Shown: positions 35,758 through 44,506 of the stretch, piece after piece
Layout: the number at the start of each line of letters is the position of its first letter
Numbering within the stretch: the stretch's first letter is position 1
Assembly (NCBI RefSeq): GCF_037031285.1
Contig: NZ_JAYEZO010000002.1
Location: 1,209,938-1,273,937, forward strand
Reading direction: 5' to 3'
Length of the DNA: 64,000 nucleotides
Source: Halobellus sp. LT62
GTDB lineage: Archaea; Halobacteriota; Halobacteria; Halobacteriales; Haloferacaceae
Notes under the pieces: model-generated
What the model saw: only the letters and a program-made list of their open reading frames with translations
Told to the model about the DNA's origin: nothing
The model's database searches: none
Position numbers and translations under genes: made by a program

Positions 35758-36516
35758 TTAGAGATAGGCCGCGTCCCACCGGACGGGCTTGCGTCGGTTC
35801 CTGCACTCGTTGCACTCCAGTCGCTCCATCGTGTCGATCGCGACGTCGAGGCTCTCGTCGACGCCGCACATCCACCCGTAGCGCTCGGTCCGCTCCTCGT
35901 CGAGATAGACGGCGAAGAAGGGCGCGTCCGACCCCCGCATCGACTCCTCGTAGGAGACGTAGACGGGCGTCCCGTCGTCGGTCGTGCGGTGGGTGAGCCC
36001 GCCGGATTCCGATTCCGCCTCGTCGAGCAGCGTCGTGAAGACCCGCTCGGTGAATGACTCGCCGTGGATGTCGACGGTCCGTTCGCCGACCTCGCTGAAC
36101 CCCTGTTCCTCGTAGAAGGCGACGCCCTCCTCGTTCTCCGTGAGGACGCGACCCTCCAGTCGGTCGACGCCGGAGGCGACGAGGTCCTGCTTCAGGCGCG
36201 CGAGTAGCTGTGAACCGATCCCCCCGCCGCGGTGGTCGGGCACGACGTGCAGCCAATCGAGGTAGCCGACGACCTCACGGCCCTCCGAGATCTCGCTCTG
36301 TGCGAACCCGACGATCGATCCCTCGTCGACGGCGACGACGAAGATCTCTCGATCGTCCGTGAGCGCCTCTCGCAGTCGGTCGGCGCTGTACCACTTCTCG
36401 ACGGCCGCTTCGATCGTTTCCTCGTCGATGGCGTGGCCGTAGGAGGCGCTCAGGGACTCCGTCGCGACCCGGCGAACCGCCTCGACGTCCTCGGTCGTTG
36501 CATCGCGAAGATCCAT
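35758..36516 (-). CDS. GNAT-family N-acetyltransferase
   Basis: A 252-aa protein. The acetyl-CoA-binding signature LHVVPDHRGGGIGSQLLARLKQ (about 90-110) follows the V/I beta-strand YLDWLHVVP. The C-terminal approximately 80 residues, with FFAVYLDEERTERYGWMCG and a C-x-x-C-like NECRNRR, form an extra domain. The acceptor is unknown. Transcribed toward the hairpin terminator. Confidence 0.9.
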   Translation of the reverse strand: MDLRDATTEDVEAVRRVATESLSASYGHAIDEETIEAAVEKWYSADRLREALTDDREIFVVAVDEGSIVGFAQSEISEGREVVGYLDWLHVVPDHRGGGIGSQLLARLKQDLVASGVDRLEGRVLTENEEGVAFYEEQGFSEVGERTVDIHGESFTERVFTTLLDEAESESGGLTHRTTDDGTPVYVSYEESMRGSDAPFFAVYLDEERTERYGWMCGVDESLDVAIDTMERLECNECRNRRKPVRWDAAYL

Positions 36517-36607
36517 GACACCCGTTTCGTCGTCCGACTACTTGACTTCGGGGGCGGTTCCCGAGCGGTTTCGGAGACGCCGGAACGACGACAGTCGCGC
36601 TCCGGAG

Positions 36608-36616
36608 ATATAAATA
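36608..36616 (+). promoter_or_regulatory. TATA box of the SPYQ-repeat gene
   Basis: ATATAAATA lies about 27 nt before the ATG at 36639, the position expected for a leaderless transcript. The best-matching TATA box in this part of the window. Confidence 0.7.
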
Positions 36617-36638
36617 CGAAGCCGACGCATCCTTCGAT

Positions 36639-37076
36639 ATGGGAGCGCGCGACGGCCCCGAGACCAGCGAGGACGTCGACGACCCGCGGGTGAACTTCGC
36701 CGTGAACGTCGAGGGCGGCGAGACGGTAATCACGATGCGCGGCGACCGCGATACCGCCGTGATCGTCCGCTCGGAATCGGGAGAGCGGATCTACCTCCCG
36801 CCGGAGGACTTCGAGCGGGAGGCCGAGCGTCGAGAGGCGAGCCCGTATCAGGGCGTCGAGAGCGACAGTCCGTACCAACGCGCCGAGGGCGGGGGAGAAA
36901 CCGGGCAGTCGAGCCCGTACCGGAGCGCACGAGACAGTCCGTACCAGGGCGTCGACAGCGACAGCCCGTATCAGGTCGCCAGACAACAACTCCCGAGCGA
37001 GGGGTTGGTCCCGACCGCGGACGGCTACCGGATCCGACATCCCGAGCCGGTGACCGACGTCCGGGTGCTGCGGTAG
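36639..37076 (+). CDS. Haloarchaeal hypothetical protein with SPYQ repeats
   Basis: A 145-aa protein. Residues 1-60 look like a small beta domain (VNFAVNVEGGETVITMRGDRDTAVIVRSE). Residues 66-112 carry five SPY(Q/R) motifs: SPYQGVESDSPYQ, then SPYRSARDSPYQ and SPYQVA, with the DNA repeating too. I do not recognise the family. The tail TADGYRIRHPEPVTDVRVLR returns to ordered sequence. No signal peptide. Confidence 0.7.
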   Translation: MGARDGPETSEDVDDPRVNFAVNVEGGETVITMRGDRDTAVIVRSESGERIYLPPEDFEREAERREASPYQGVESDSPYQRAEGGGETGQSSPYRSARDSPYQGVDSDSPYQVARQQLPSEGLVPTADGYRIRHPEPVTDVRVLR

Positions 37077-37081
37077 GACGT

Positions 37082-37114
37082 CGCTATCGCGGCGCAACCA
37101 GTACTGCGATAGCG
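37082..37114. terminator. Stem-loop between convergent genes
   Basis: Arms CGCTATCGC (37082-37090) and GCGATAGCG (37106-37114) with a 15-nt loop, placed between the stops of the convergent SPYQ and GT4 genes. The last 16 bases of the arm region, AGCGCCTTCAGTCGAT, are duplicated at 37135-37150 over the GT4 stop. Confidence 0.55.
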
Positions 37115-37141
37115 CCTTCAGTCGATACCGCAAGAGCGCCT

Positions 37142-38188
37142 TCAGTCGATGATCCGCTCGTAGAACGCGACCGTCTCGTCGACGACTTCGCCCCACGTGA
37201 TCGGCTCGTACTCCGGCTGTCCCTCCAGCGCCAGCCCCCGTTCGATACCGTCGGCGATCGACGTCGAATCCGGCGTCACCTCGACGACGCAGTCCTCCGA
37301 GAGTACCTCGTTGACGCCGCTTTCCGTGGCGACGACGCGCGTGCCCGCCGAGAGCGCCTCGGTGATCGTAATGCCGAACGGCTCCGCCAGCGACGGGGAG
37401 ACGAACAGGTCCGCGGAGGCGTAGTAGTCGCCGAGTTCCTCCTCGGGCACGTAGCCGACCCACTCGATCCGGTCGTCGACGTCGAGCAGCTCCGCGAAGC
37501 GCTTCAGTTGGTCGGTGAGGTGACCCGATCCGCCGACGACGAGCGTGACGTCGTCGCGGCGGAGTTTCTCCATCGCGTAGACGAGATGTGAGATGCCCTT
37601 CTGGTCGGTGTGTCGCCCGACGAAAAACAGCATCTTCCCGTCGATTTCGAGTTCCTCCTTGTAGTCTCTCCCGGTCGTCGAACACGCCGAGAAGCCGTTG
37701 TAGATGACCGTGCAGTCGCCGCCGTATCTCGCTTTGACGTCGGCCGCGGTGAGCTCGCTCACGGCGATGAGGTGGTCCGCGCGCTCTGCGAGCCGGCGTT
37801 CGGTCTCGACCTCCCGTTTCGGCGGATCGATGTTTCGGTCGCTCGACAGCGAGTGGAAGGTCGTCACCCACTCGACGTCGGTGTTCGATTTCGCGCGCGA
37901 GCCGGGGCCGTAGCCGAACCAGTCGTGGGTGTGGATGACGTCGGCGTCGCGGGCCCGCTCGGCGAACGTCTCGCTCATTCGCCCGACGCGCGTGAGGATA
38001 TCGCCGTCGCCGGTCGGCACGCCGACGATTCCCTCCCTGTCGTCGGGCGCGTACTCCGCCGGGAGCACGAGTTCGACGTCGAGCCCGCGCGCTCGCATCC
38101 CGTCGAATAACTCCCCGACGTGCGTGTCGAGCCCGCCGCTCACGTTCGGCGGGAATCCCCACCCGAGCATCAGGACTTTCGGCGACAT
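37142..38188 (-). CDS. GT4-family glycosyltransferase
   Basis: A 348-aa GT-B fold enzyme: N-terminal MLGWGFPPNVSGGLDTHVGELF, a middle MLFFVGRHTDQKGISHLVYAM, and the nucleotide-sugar site SPSLAEPFGITITEALSAGTRVVATE with the conserved Glu pair EPFGITITE. Close in wording to glycogen/trehalose synthase-type and sugar-phosphate GT4 enzymes. The donor and acceptor are unknown. I use MSPKVLML; a MCQSTDYRNK extension is possible. Confidence 0.92.
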   Translation of the reverse strand: MSPKVLMLGWGFPPNVSGGLDTHVGELFDGMRARGLDVELVLPAEYAPDDREGIVGVPTGDGDILTRVGRMSETFAERARDADVIHTHDWFGYGPGSRAKSNTDVEWVTTFHSLSSDRNIDPPKREVETERRLAERADHLIAVSELTAADVKARYGGDCTVIYNGFSACSTTGRDYKEELEIDGKMLFFVGRHTDQKGISHLVYAMEKLRRDDVTLVVGGSGHLTDQLKRFAELLDVDDRIEWVGYVPEEELGDYYASADLFVSPSLAEPFGITITEALSAGTRVVATESGVNEVLSEDCVVEVTPDSTSIADGIERGLALEGQPEYEPITWGEVVDETVAFYERIID

Positions 38189-38335
38189 CTTATTTCGATA
38201 GTCCGTGCTCTGGCACATAAGTCCTGCCGCCCGTCGTGACAAGTTCGTCCTGTCCTCCCTTTTCGAGAGATGCCGCGGACAGATCTCCGTGCGCGGACCG
38301 AAATGCGCTTGCGTCGCGGGCCCGTTCCGCCGCGT

Positions 38336-39016
38336 ATGCACGTCGTCGTCAACGCCGCGGTGAGCGCGGACGGAAAGCTCTCGACGCGTCGCCGCGAGCA
38401 GGTCCGAATCAGCGGCGACGACGACTTCGCCCGCGTGGACCACCTCCGCGCGGAGAGCGACGGCGTCCTCGTCGGCGTCGGAACGGTCCTCGCCGACGAC
38501 CCGCACCTGACGCTCGACGACCAGGGGCTCCGAGACCAACGTTCGGCGCGCGGCGATTCCCCACATCCCGGTCGGGTCGTCGTCGATTCGAGCGGTCGAA
38601 CCCCGCTCGACGCGAGAGTGCTCGACGACGCGGCGACGACGTACGTCGTTGTCGCCGAGGCGGCCGACCCCGAACGGCGAGCGGCGCTCGCCTCCGCGGG
38701 CGCGGAGGTGCTCGTCGCCGGCGAGGAGCGAGTCGACCTCTCGGACGCGCTCGAAACCCTCGCCGAGCGCGGCGTCGACGAACTGATGGTCGAGGGCGGC
38801 GGCGAGATCATCTTCTCGCTGTTCGAGGCCGGTCTCGTCGACGAACTGTCGCTGTTCGTCGGCTCGCTCGTGATCGGCGGGCGGGACGCGCCGACGCTCG
38901 CCGATGGAACGGGCTTCGTCGACTCGTTTTCCGGGCTCGACCTCCGAGAGGTGACGCGCGTCGACGACGGCGTGTTGCTCCGGTACGACGTCGACGACGC
39001 GGGCTCGAACCAGTAA
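38336..39016 (+). CDS. 2,5-diamino-6-ribosylaminopyrimidinone 5'-phosphate reductase (RibD C-terminal type)
   Basis: A 226-aa protein starting MHVVVNAAVSADGKLSTR, with DGVLVGVGTVLADDPHLT, GRVVVDSSGRTPLDARV and MVEGGGEIIFSLFEAGLVDEL, which together are the RibD_C/Rib7 dihydrofolate-reductase-like pattern. In archaea it reduces the pyrimidine intermediate in riboflavin and FAD synthesis using NADPH. The ATG at 38336 starts at the first strand; upstream codons are basic. Confidence 0.92.
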   Translation: MHVVVNAAVSADGKLSTRRREQVRISGDDDFARVDHLRAESDGVLVGVGTVLADDPHLTLDDQGLRDQRSARGDSPHPGRVVVDSSGRTPLDARVLDDAATTYVVVAEAADPERRAALASAGAEVLVAGEERVDLSDALETLAERGVDELMVEGGGEIIFSLFEAGLVDELSLFVGSLVIGGRDAPTLADGTGFVDSFSGLDLREVTRVDDGVLLRYDVDDAGSNQ

Positions 39017-39093
39017 CAACTACCGCAATCGTTCGTGCGTCACTCAGTCCAACCCTCGAAATAGGTAAGAGGCTGCCGCCAGTAGTGGCCGGT

Positions 39094-39432
39094 ATGAGCA
39101 CGCCCGAAGCGACCGGCGCGCCGATCCACGTCGAAAGTGCAGACCACCTCGCGGACCTCGTCGACGACCACGACGTCGTCCTCGTCGACTACTACGCGGA
39201 CTGGTGTGGCCCGTGCAAGATGCTCGAGCCCACAGTCGAGGAGATCGCCGAGGAGACCGACGTCGCCGTCCTGAAAGTCGATATCGACGAACTGCAGGAA
39301 GTCGCCCGCGACGCCGGCGTCCGGTCTGTCCCGACGCTGCAGTTCTACAAGAACGGTGAAGAGGCCGAGCGCGTCATCGGGGTGCAGGACAAGAGCGACC
39401 TCCTCGACATCATCGAACAGCTCTCGAACTGA
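39094..39432 (+). CDS. trxA: Thioredoxin
   Basis: A 112-aa thioredoxin with the classical active site DWCGPCKML (Cys at about 43 and 46), buried-Asp strand VVLVDYYA, and the cis-Pro loop GVRSVPTLQFYKNGEE. A full single-domain thioredoxin. The thioredoxin reductase for it is not adjacent; the reduced flavoprotein at 42 kb lacks the redox cysteines. Confidence 0.95.
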   Translation: MSTPEATGAPIHVESADHLADLVDDHDVVLVDYYADWCGPCKMLEPTVEEIAEETDVAVLKVDIDELQEVARDAGVRSVPTLQFYKNGEEAERVIGVQDKSDLLDIIEQLSN

Positions 39433-39580
39433 TCCCGGATTGATTCCCGGCGGTCCGTCGCCGTACGGACCCCACAGTCCGTTCTCGGGGCTCTCCAAGG
39501 AGTGAACCCACCGCTTTCGGCTCCACGAGCGAACCGCTCTTCGAACGTGCGACCCGTCCGGATTCGTCTCGTGTGGCCCG

Positions 39581-39769
39581 TTAGAAGTCGTTCCCGCTGG
39601 GCAACGCGGCCAGTTCGACGTTGTGTCCCGTCGACGCTCGGTGTTCGTCCAATCGCGCTTCGGCTTCGGATTCACCGCTGGAGATCGATTCGGTCGGACA
39701 GTCGTGACAGACGACGTGATAGAGATACCCGCCAGTCAGTTCGGGGTCGACATCGGAGGCGTGAGCCAT
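39581..39769 (-). CDS. Small zinc-finger-like protein
   Basis: A 62-aa acidic protein with the pattern C-x2-C-x17-H-x5-H (VVCHDCPTESI...DEHRASTGHNVEL), a plausible one-zinc finger of the size common in haloarchaeal small proteomes. The start MAHASDVDPELTGG gives a complete fold. Function unknown. Confidence 0.6.
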   Translation of the reverse strand: MAHASDVDPELTGGYLYHVVCHDCPTESISSGESEAEARLDEHRASTGHNVELAALPSGNDF

Positions 39770-40072
39770 ATGCTCGTGTCACGACATCGACCCTTAGTTA
39801 ATCGCGGATTACGGGCGCGATCTCCGAGTAAAACAACTCATTAATCGGTGGTCTGTGCGTGCGTCCGTCGATGGCGGGTCGGCCACCCTCCGCCCGTGAC
39901 GAATCGACCACCCATCCAGCGACGGTGGTTCGCGTGGACGGTGGTTCGCGTGACCACACCGGCTCCGCGTGGGCGCGGACCGACAAAGTGCGACGACGTC
40001 GGGACGTCCGGCGATTCGTCGGCCTCGCGGTATCGGGGAGAGCTTTTTACCACGGAGGAAGAATGACGAGAT
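39770..40072. other. Gene-free interval upstream of SBDS
   Basis: No ORF looks coding. It contains a perfect tandem duplication of the 16-mer GACGGTGGTTCGCGTG (39921-39936 and 39937-39952) and a TATA-like CTTTTTACC about 25-30 nt before the SBDS start. Confidence 0.6.
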
Positions 40073-40798
40073 ATGATCTCACTCGACGAGGCCGTCACAG
40101 CACGACTCGAATCTCACGGCGAGCGATTCGAGGTGCTCGTCGACCCCGACGCGGCCCTTGCGATCAAACGCGGCGAGTTCGAGGGCGATCTGGAGGATGT
40201 CATCGCCGCGCAGGACGTCTTCGAGAACGCCTCCCGCGGCGACCGACCCGCCGAGGAGGATCTGGAGACGGTGTTCGGGACGACGGACCCCCTCGAAATC
40301 ATCCCCGAAGTCGTCCGCCGCGGGGAGATCCAGATCACGGCCGAACAGCGCCGCGAGATGCAGGAACAAAAGCGCAAGAACCTCATCAACCGCATCGCGC
40401 GAAACGCCGTCAACCCGCAGATGGACAACGCGCCGCACCCGCCCGAACGGATCGAACGGGCGCTCGAAGAGGCCGGGTTCCGCGTCGATCCGATGGAACC
40501 CGTCGAGTCCCAAGTCGACGACGCGCTCGACGCGTTGCGGCCGGTCATTCCGATCCGGTTCGACGAGGTGACGGTGGCGGTGCAGGTCCCGGCCGACCAC
40601 GCCGGAAAGACGCAGAATCAGGTCCGCCAGTACGGCGATCTCGAACGCGAGGAGTGGCAGCCCGACGGCTCGTGGGTCGGCGTCGTGACGTTCCCGGCGG
40701 GGATGCAGAACGACTTCTACGACCTCGTCAACGAGATGACCTCCGGCGAGGCCGAGACGCGGATTATCAAAGACAAAGACGAACTCAGCACGCGGTAA
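40073..40798 (+). CDS. Ribosome maturation protein SBDS
   Basis: A 241-aa homologue of Shwachman-Bodian-Diamond syndrome protein/Sdo1. The N-terminal FYSH domain (about 1-85; [23 protein letters not shown]), the central helical domain ([27 protein letters not shown]) and the C-terminal ferredoxin-like domain are all present. It helps release the anti-association factor aIF6 from the large ribosomal subunit. Confidence 0.96.
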   Translation: MISLDEAVTARLESHGERFEVLVDPDAALAIKRGEFEGDLEDVIAAQDVFENASRGDRPAEEDLETVFGTTDPLEIIPEVVRRGEIQITAEQRREMQEQKRKNLINRIARNAVNPQMDNAPHPPERIERALEEAGFRVDPMEPVESQVDDALDALRPVIPIRFDEVTVAVQVPADHAGKTQNQVRQYGDLEREEWQPDGSWVGVVTFPAGMQNDFYDLVNEMTSGEAETRIIKDKDELSTR

Positions 40799-40830
40799 CT
40801 CCCATCGGCCGCAAGCGTTCGCGACCGAAG

Positions 40831-41163
40831 CTATCCTTTCTTGAAGCCGACGAGGAAGCCGCCGGTGAAGCCCGCCGAGACCGACAGCGTCGAGAGGATC
40901 GTCGAGACCCAATCGGGGGGCGTGCCGTTGGCCGCGCCCTGCGTCGTCTCGACGAGTCCCGCGGTGAGCCGCTCCCAGTCGACAGTGAGGATCCCGCGCG
41001 ATTCGAGGAACTTGAAGAGCGCTAGTTCGAGGCCGATGATGACCGCGATGAGCTTTGCGACCTTCTTCGCCGCGAAGCCGATGATGCCACCGATGACCGC
41101 GCCGCTTCCGAATTCGAGGCCGAGTTGCGTCGGATCGACCGACAGTTGTAACGGATCGGGCAT
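40831..41163 (-). CDS. FUN14-domain membrane protein
   Basis: A 110-aa protein with the FUN14 pattern: GSGAVIGGIIGFAAKKVAKLIAVIIGLELALFKFLESRGIL (two transmembrane segments with glycine zipper) and a third at the C-terminus, STLSVSAGFTGGFLVGFKKG. Widespread in archaea and in mitochondria; molecular role in archaea unknown. Confidence 0.9.
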   Translation of the reverse strand: MPDPLQLSVDPTQLGLEFGSGAVIGGIIGFAAKKVAKLIAVIIGLELALFKFLESRGILTVDWERLTAGLVETTQGAANGTPPDWVSTILSTLSVSAGFTGGFLVGFKKG

Positions 41164-41295
41164 AAGCGAAGTCTTCCTCGGTAGTATAAGTGGTTTGTGG
41201 GGTTTCGTTTGACTGCGACCGTCGCCCCTGCCACACCGATGAACCGAGGCGGAACTTACAACCGATATGACGCGAAAGAGTCCACTATCGAACGT

Positions 41296-41781
41296 ATGGA
41301 CGAACGAGACATCCGCTTGCTGAAGGCCATCGCCGACCTCGGAACCGGGAGCCCGGAGCGACTACACGAGGAGACCGACATTCCGGTGTCGACGATCCAC
41401 TACCGACTGAACAACCTCCGAGAGGCCGGCGTCATCGAAAACGACCTCTACGACATCGATCTCGACAAGGTCGGCCTCGGCGTGACGATCATCGTGGAGT
41501 TGCTCACCGACTACCACGGCTCGCACCACGATTTCGAGGAGAAGATCCTCGCGGTCGAGGGCGTCTCGCAGGCGTACTTCACGATGGGCGAGACCGACTT
41601 CGTCGTCATCGCGCACCTGCCGGATCAGGAGCTGGTCGAACGGCTCATCACCGACCTCGAAACGATCGAGGAGGTACGCCGGACGAACTCGACGTTCGTC
41701 GTCTCAACGCTCAGACACAGCACCCGCGCGCTCCAGAACTACGACTTGGAGACGCTGTTAGCAGAGCTGAAAGACGAGTGA
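41296..41781 (+). CDS. Lrp/AsnC-family transcriptional regulator
   Basis: A 161-aa protein with an N-terminal helix-turn-helix (DERDIRLLKAIADLGTGSPERL; STIHYRLNNLREAGVI) and a C-terminal RAM/AsnC ligand domain (VGLGVTIIVELLTDYHGSHHDFEEKILAVEGVSQAYFTMGETDFVVIAHLPD). Probably an amino-acid-responsive regulator; the target is unknown. Start MDERDIR at the ATG. Confidence 0.93.
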   Translation: MDERDIRLLKAIADLGTGSPERLHEETDIPVSTIHYRLNNLREAGVIENDLYDIDLDKVGLGVTIIVELLTDYHGSHHDFEEKILAVEGVSQAYFTMGETDFVVIAHLPDQELVERLITDLETIEEVRRTNSTFVVSTLRHSTRALQNYDLETLLAELKDE

Positions 41782-42118
41782 GTCGGCGGCTTTCGAACGT
41801 TGATGCCCGTAAGTCAGCGACGACTTCGAAATCTCCCGAGCAACTACTGAGGGAAAACGCCGTGTGGGACGCAGCGGCATTTAGTTAGGATTGAAATCGT
41901 CGAAAGCGGTACAAAAAAGACCCTAGAAGCCCCCACGCTCTGAATTCCCGCGGTTCGTTGTCGTTCACAGTGTCTGCTCCTACGGGCCTTGCCGTTGGAT
42001 CTGTTCGAGGGCGTGTCCGCTTTCAGCCCCACTCCGCGGCGGATGTTCAGCACGCAACCGCTTATTTGAACACTGCCCGGCTTCGGGTCCGATCGGTCCA
42101 TATCCGGCCCGGATTCGA
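41782..42118. other. Gene-free interval with possible transposon remnant
   Basis: No intact gene. On the minus strand a frame with VLNIRRGVGLKADTPSNRS followed by a GC hairpin and the end-like motif GAGCGTGGGGGCTTCTAGG resembles the 3' end of a haloarchaeal IS200/IS605 tnpB, but the AT-rich intact element is absent. Otherwise unremarkable. Held at low confidence. Confidence 0.3.
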
Positions 42119-42709
42119 TCAGACCTCGTCGTCTCGGAGGTCGCCGAAGACGTCCGCGGCCGTGTCGGGCGTGTCGAAGTCGTGGTAGTGATCGCCCTTC
42201 TCTTTCGTGAGGATATTCAGCGCCGCGGCGGCCCCGTCGCCGGCGGAAATGACCGCCTGCCACTCCTCGGCGCGGACCATCGCGCCCGTCGCGTAGGCGT
42301 CTGCGACGCTCGTCTCCATCGTGACGTCGACATCGACTGTGTCGTCCTCGCTGAACGCGCAGCCGAGTGACTCCGCGAGGTCGCGGCTCGCACCGGTAGC
42401 GAGGACGAGGTAGTCCGCCTCGTGCGTGTCGTCGCCAGCGGTGACGGCGAAGCCGTCGTCCGCGGATTCGATGGCTGTGACTTCCACCCCTTGGTGGCGC
42501 TCCGCGCCGAAGTCTTCGGCCTGCTGGCGCGCCGTTTCGAGGAATGCGCTCCCGTCTATCGAGCCGATTCCCGGGTAGTTGAACAGGTGTGCCTTGTGCA
42601 TCCACGTCTTGTCGGTGTCGAAGACGACCACGTCGAGGCCGTTCTTGGCCGCGAACAGGGCGGCCGAGAGCCCCGCTGGACCGCCGCCGATGATCGTAAC
42701 TCGTGTCAT
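42119..42709 (-). CDS. Reduced FAD-dependent pyridine nucleotide-disulfide oxidoreductase-like protein
   Basis: A 196-aa protein, far shorter than thioredoxin reductase (about 310 aa). It keeps the FAD motif VTIIGGGPAGLSAALFAAKNGLDVVVFD and the second site ATGAMVRAEEWQAVISAGDGAAAALNIL, but the NADPH-binding domain and the CxxC redox centre are missing. It is likely a single-FAD-domain thiol-oxidoreductase-like flavoprotein used with a partner, or a decayed copy. Function unproven. Confidence 0.75.
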   Translation of the reverse strand: MTRVTIIGGGPAGLSAALFAAKNGLDVVVFDTDKTWMHKAHLFNYPGIGSIDGSAFLETARQQAEDFGAERHQGVEVTAIESADDGFAVTAGDDTHEADYLVLATGASRDLAESLGCAFSEDDTVDVDVTMETSVADAYATGAMVRAEEWQAVISAGDGAAAALNILTKEKGDHYHDFDTPDTAADVFGDLRDDEV

Positions 42710-42856
42710 CAGTCGTGAATACACCGCCCGCGCTGTTGAGTGTTCTGGCGATAGAGGAGAACTCGGAAACGGAGCGTATCAATCGTCTGGAGCGTATCAA
42801 TCGTCTTCGAGTGGTAACCAGTTTTATTGAATCCTCGTGCGAGTACTATCTGACCG

Positions 42857-44455
42857 ATGAAACACGCCACCTTCGAGAACGAACTCACGGTCGCCACCCA
42901 CCGCGAGCGCGGGACGCTAGCGGAGTTCCACCAGTCCTTCGAGGACGCCGTCTCGACCGTCGAAGCCGAACTCGGCGCGTCGCACCCGATGTGGATCGAC
43001 GGCGATGCCCACGAGGCCGACGAGCGGTTCACCGTCACCAGCCCCGCCGATCGGACGCTCGAAATCGGAGACTTCGCCGCCGGAACCGCAGCCGACGTCG
43101 ACCGGGCCGTCGGGGCCGCCACGGACGCGTTCGACGACTGGCGACGGACGCATTGGAGCGACCGTATCGAGCTATTCCGGGATGCGGCCGATCGAATTCG
43201 AGAGCGGAAATACGAACTCGCGGCGACGTTGACGCTCGAAAACGGCAAGAATCGCTTTGAGGCGATGGCCGACGTCGACGAGGCGATCGACTTTCTCCGA
43301 TTCTACAGCCGCGAACTCGAACGCAACGACGGCTACGCGTTCGACACCGGCGAACCGACGCCCGGACAGCACTGTACGAACTCCCTGAAACCGTTCGGCG
43401 TCTTCGGCGTGATCGCGCCGTTCAACTTCCCCTTCGCGATCTTCTGCGGGATGCTGACCGGAGCGGTCGTCACCGGGAACACGGCCGTCGCGAAACCGGC
43501 GAGCGCGACGCCGCTCGTCGCGCACAAAGCCGTGGAAATCCTGACCGAAGCCGGGATTCCCGACGGCGTGGTGAACCTCGTCACCGGCGGCGGGAGCGAC
43601 GTCGGACAGCCGCTGATCGAACACGAGGACGTCGCGGGCGTCGTCTTCACCGGATCGAGGGCGGTCGGTCGAAACATCCGCCGGACGTTCTTCGAGCGGG
43701 AGAAGTCTGGCCCGGTGATCGCGGAGTTAGGCGGGAAGAACCCGGTCATCGTCACCGCGAACGCCGATCTGGAGAAGGCCGTTTCGGGCGTGAAAAACGG
43801 CGCGTTCGGCTTCAGCGGGCAGAAGTGCTCGGCGACGTCGCGCGTCTACGTCAAGGAGACGCTGTTCGTCGAATTCACCGACCGGTTGGTCGCGGAAACC
43901 GAGGAACTCGTGATCGACAACCCACGTGAGGAGGATGCCTTCATCTCGCCGCTGATCGACGACAGTGCGCTCGAACGGTACGAGCGGATCTGCGAGATGG
44001 CGCGGGAGGTGGGGACGGTCCGAACCGGCGGTGAAGTCGCCACTAGTGGAGAGCTCTCGAACGGGCGGTTCGTCGAGCCGACAGTCGTGACAGACGTCTC
44101 TCACGAGCACGAGATCGCCCGCGAGGAACACTTCGTCCCGTTCGTGACGATCCACCCCGTCTCGGACTTCGGGGAGGCGATCGAGAAGGCCAACGACAGC
44201 AGCTACGGGCTGTGTGCGGGACTGTTCTCCGAAGACGAAACCGAGATCGAGACGTGGTTCGAGCGGATCGAATCGGGGATGTGCTACGTCAACCGCGAGC
44301 AGAGCGCGACGACCGGCGCGCTCGTGCAGACGCAGCCGTTCGGGGGCTGGAAGGCGTCGGGAACGACGAGCAAGTTCGCGGGCGGCTACTGGTACCTCCC
44401 GCAGTTTATGCGCGAACAGAGCCGGACCGTCGTGAGCGACGTTAGAAGAGAGTAG
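42857..44455 (+). CDS. Aldehyde dehydrogenase family, 1-pyrroline-5-carboxylate dehydrogenase-like
   Basis: A 532-aa NAD(P)-dependent dehydrogenase. Catalytic Cys in AFGFSGQKCSATSRVYV (about 321), catalytic Glu in GPVIAELGGKNPVIV (about 289), and the cofactor loop FTGSRAVGRNI. The motif FSGQKCSATSRVYV is typical of P5C dehydrogenases of proline degradation; no proline dehydrogenase gene is adjacent, so I leave the substrate open. Complete. Confidence 0.88.
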   Translation: MKHATFENELTVATHRERGTLAEFHQSFEDAVSTVEAELGASHPMWIDGDAHEADERFTVTSPADRTLEIGDFAAGTAADVDRAVGAATDAFDDWRRTHWSDRIELFRDAADRIRERKYELAATLTLENGKNRFEAMADVDEAIDFLRFYSRELERNDGYAFDTGEPTPGQHCTNSLKPFGVFGVIAPFNFPFAIFCGMLTGAVVTGNTAVAKPASATPLVAHKAVEILTEAGIPDGVVNLVTGGGSDVGQPLIEHEDVAGVVFTGSRAVGRNIRRTFFEREKSGPVIAELGGKNPVIVTANADLEKAVSGVKNGAFGFSGQKCSATSRVYVKETLFVEFTDRLVAETEELVIDNPREEDAFISPLIDDSALERYERICEMAREVGTVRTGGEVATSGELSNGRFVEPTVVTDVSHEHEIAREEHFVPFVTIHPVSDFGEAIEKANDSSYGLCAGLFSEDETEIETWFERIESGMCYVNREQSATTGALVQTQPFGGWKASGTTSKFAGGYWYLPQFMREQSRTVVSDVRRE

Positions 44456-44506
44456 TCGCTGGCGGGACATCGGTAGCGAGTCGTCGCTGGCGACGATACT
44501 CAGCGG

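Noticed and set aside
41844..42800. 318-codon minus-strand frame overlapping the flavoprotein
   Set aside because: Most is a frame-shifted shadow of the flavoprotein; only the C-terminal portion was considered as a possible tnpB relic.
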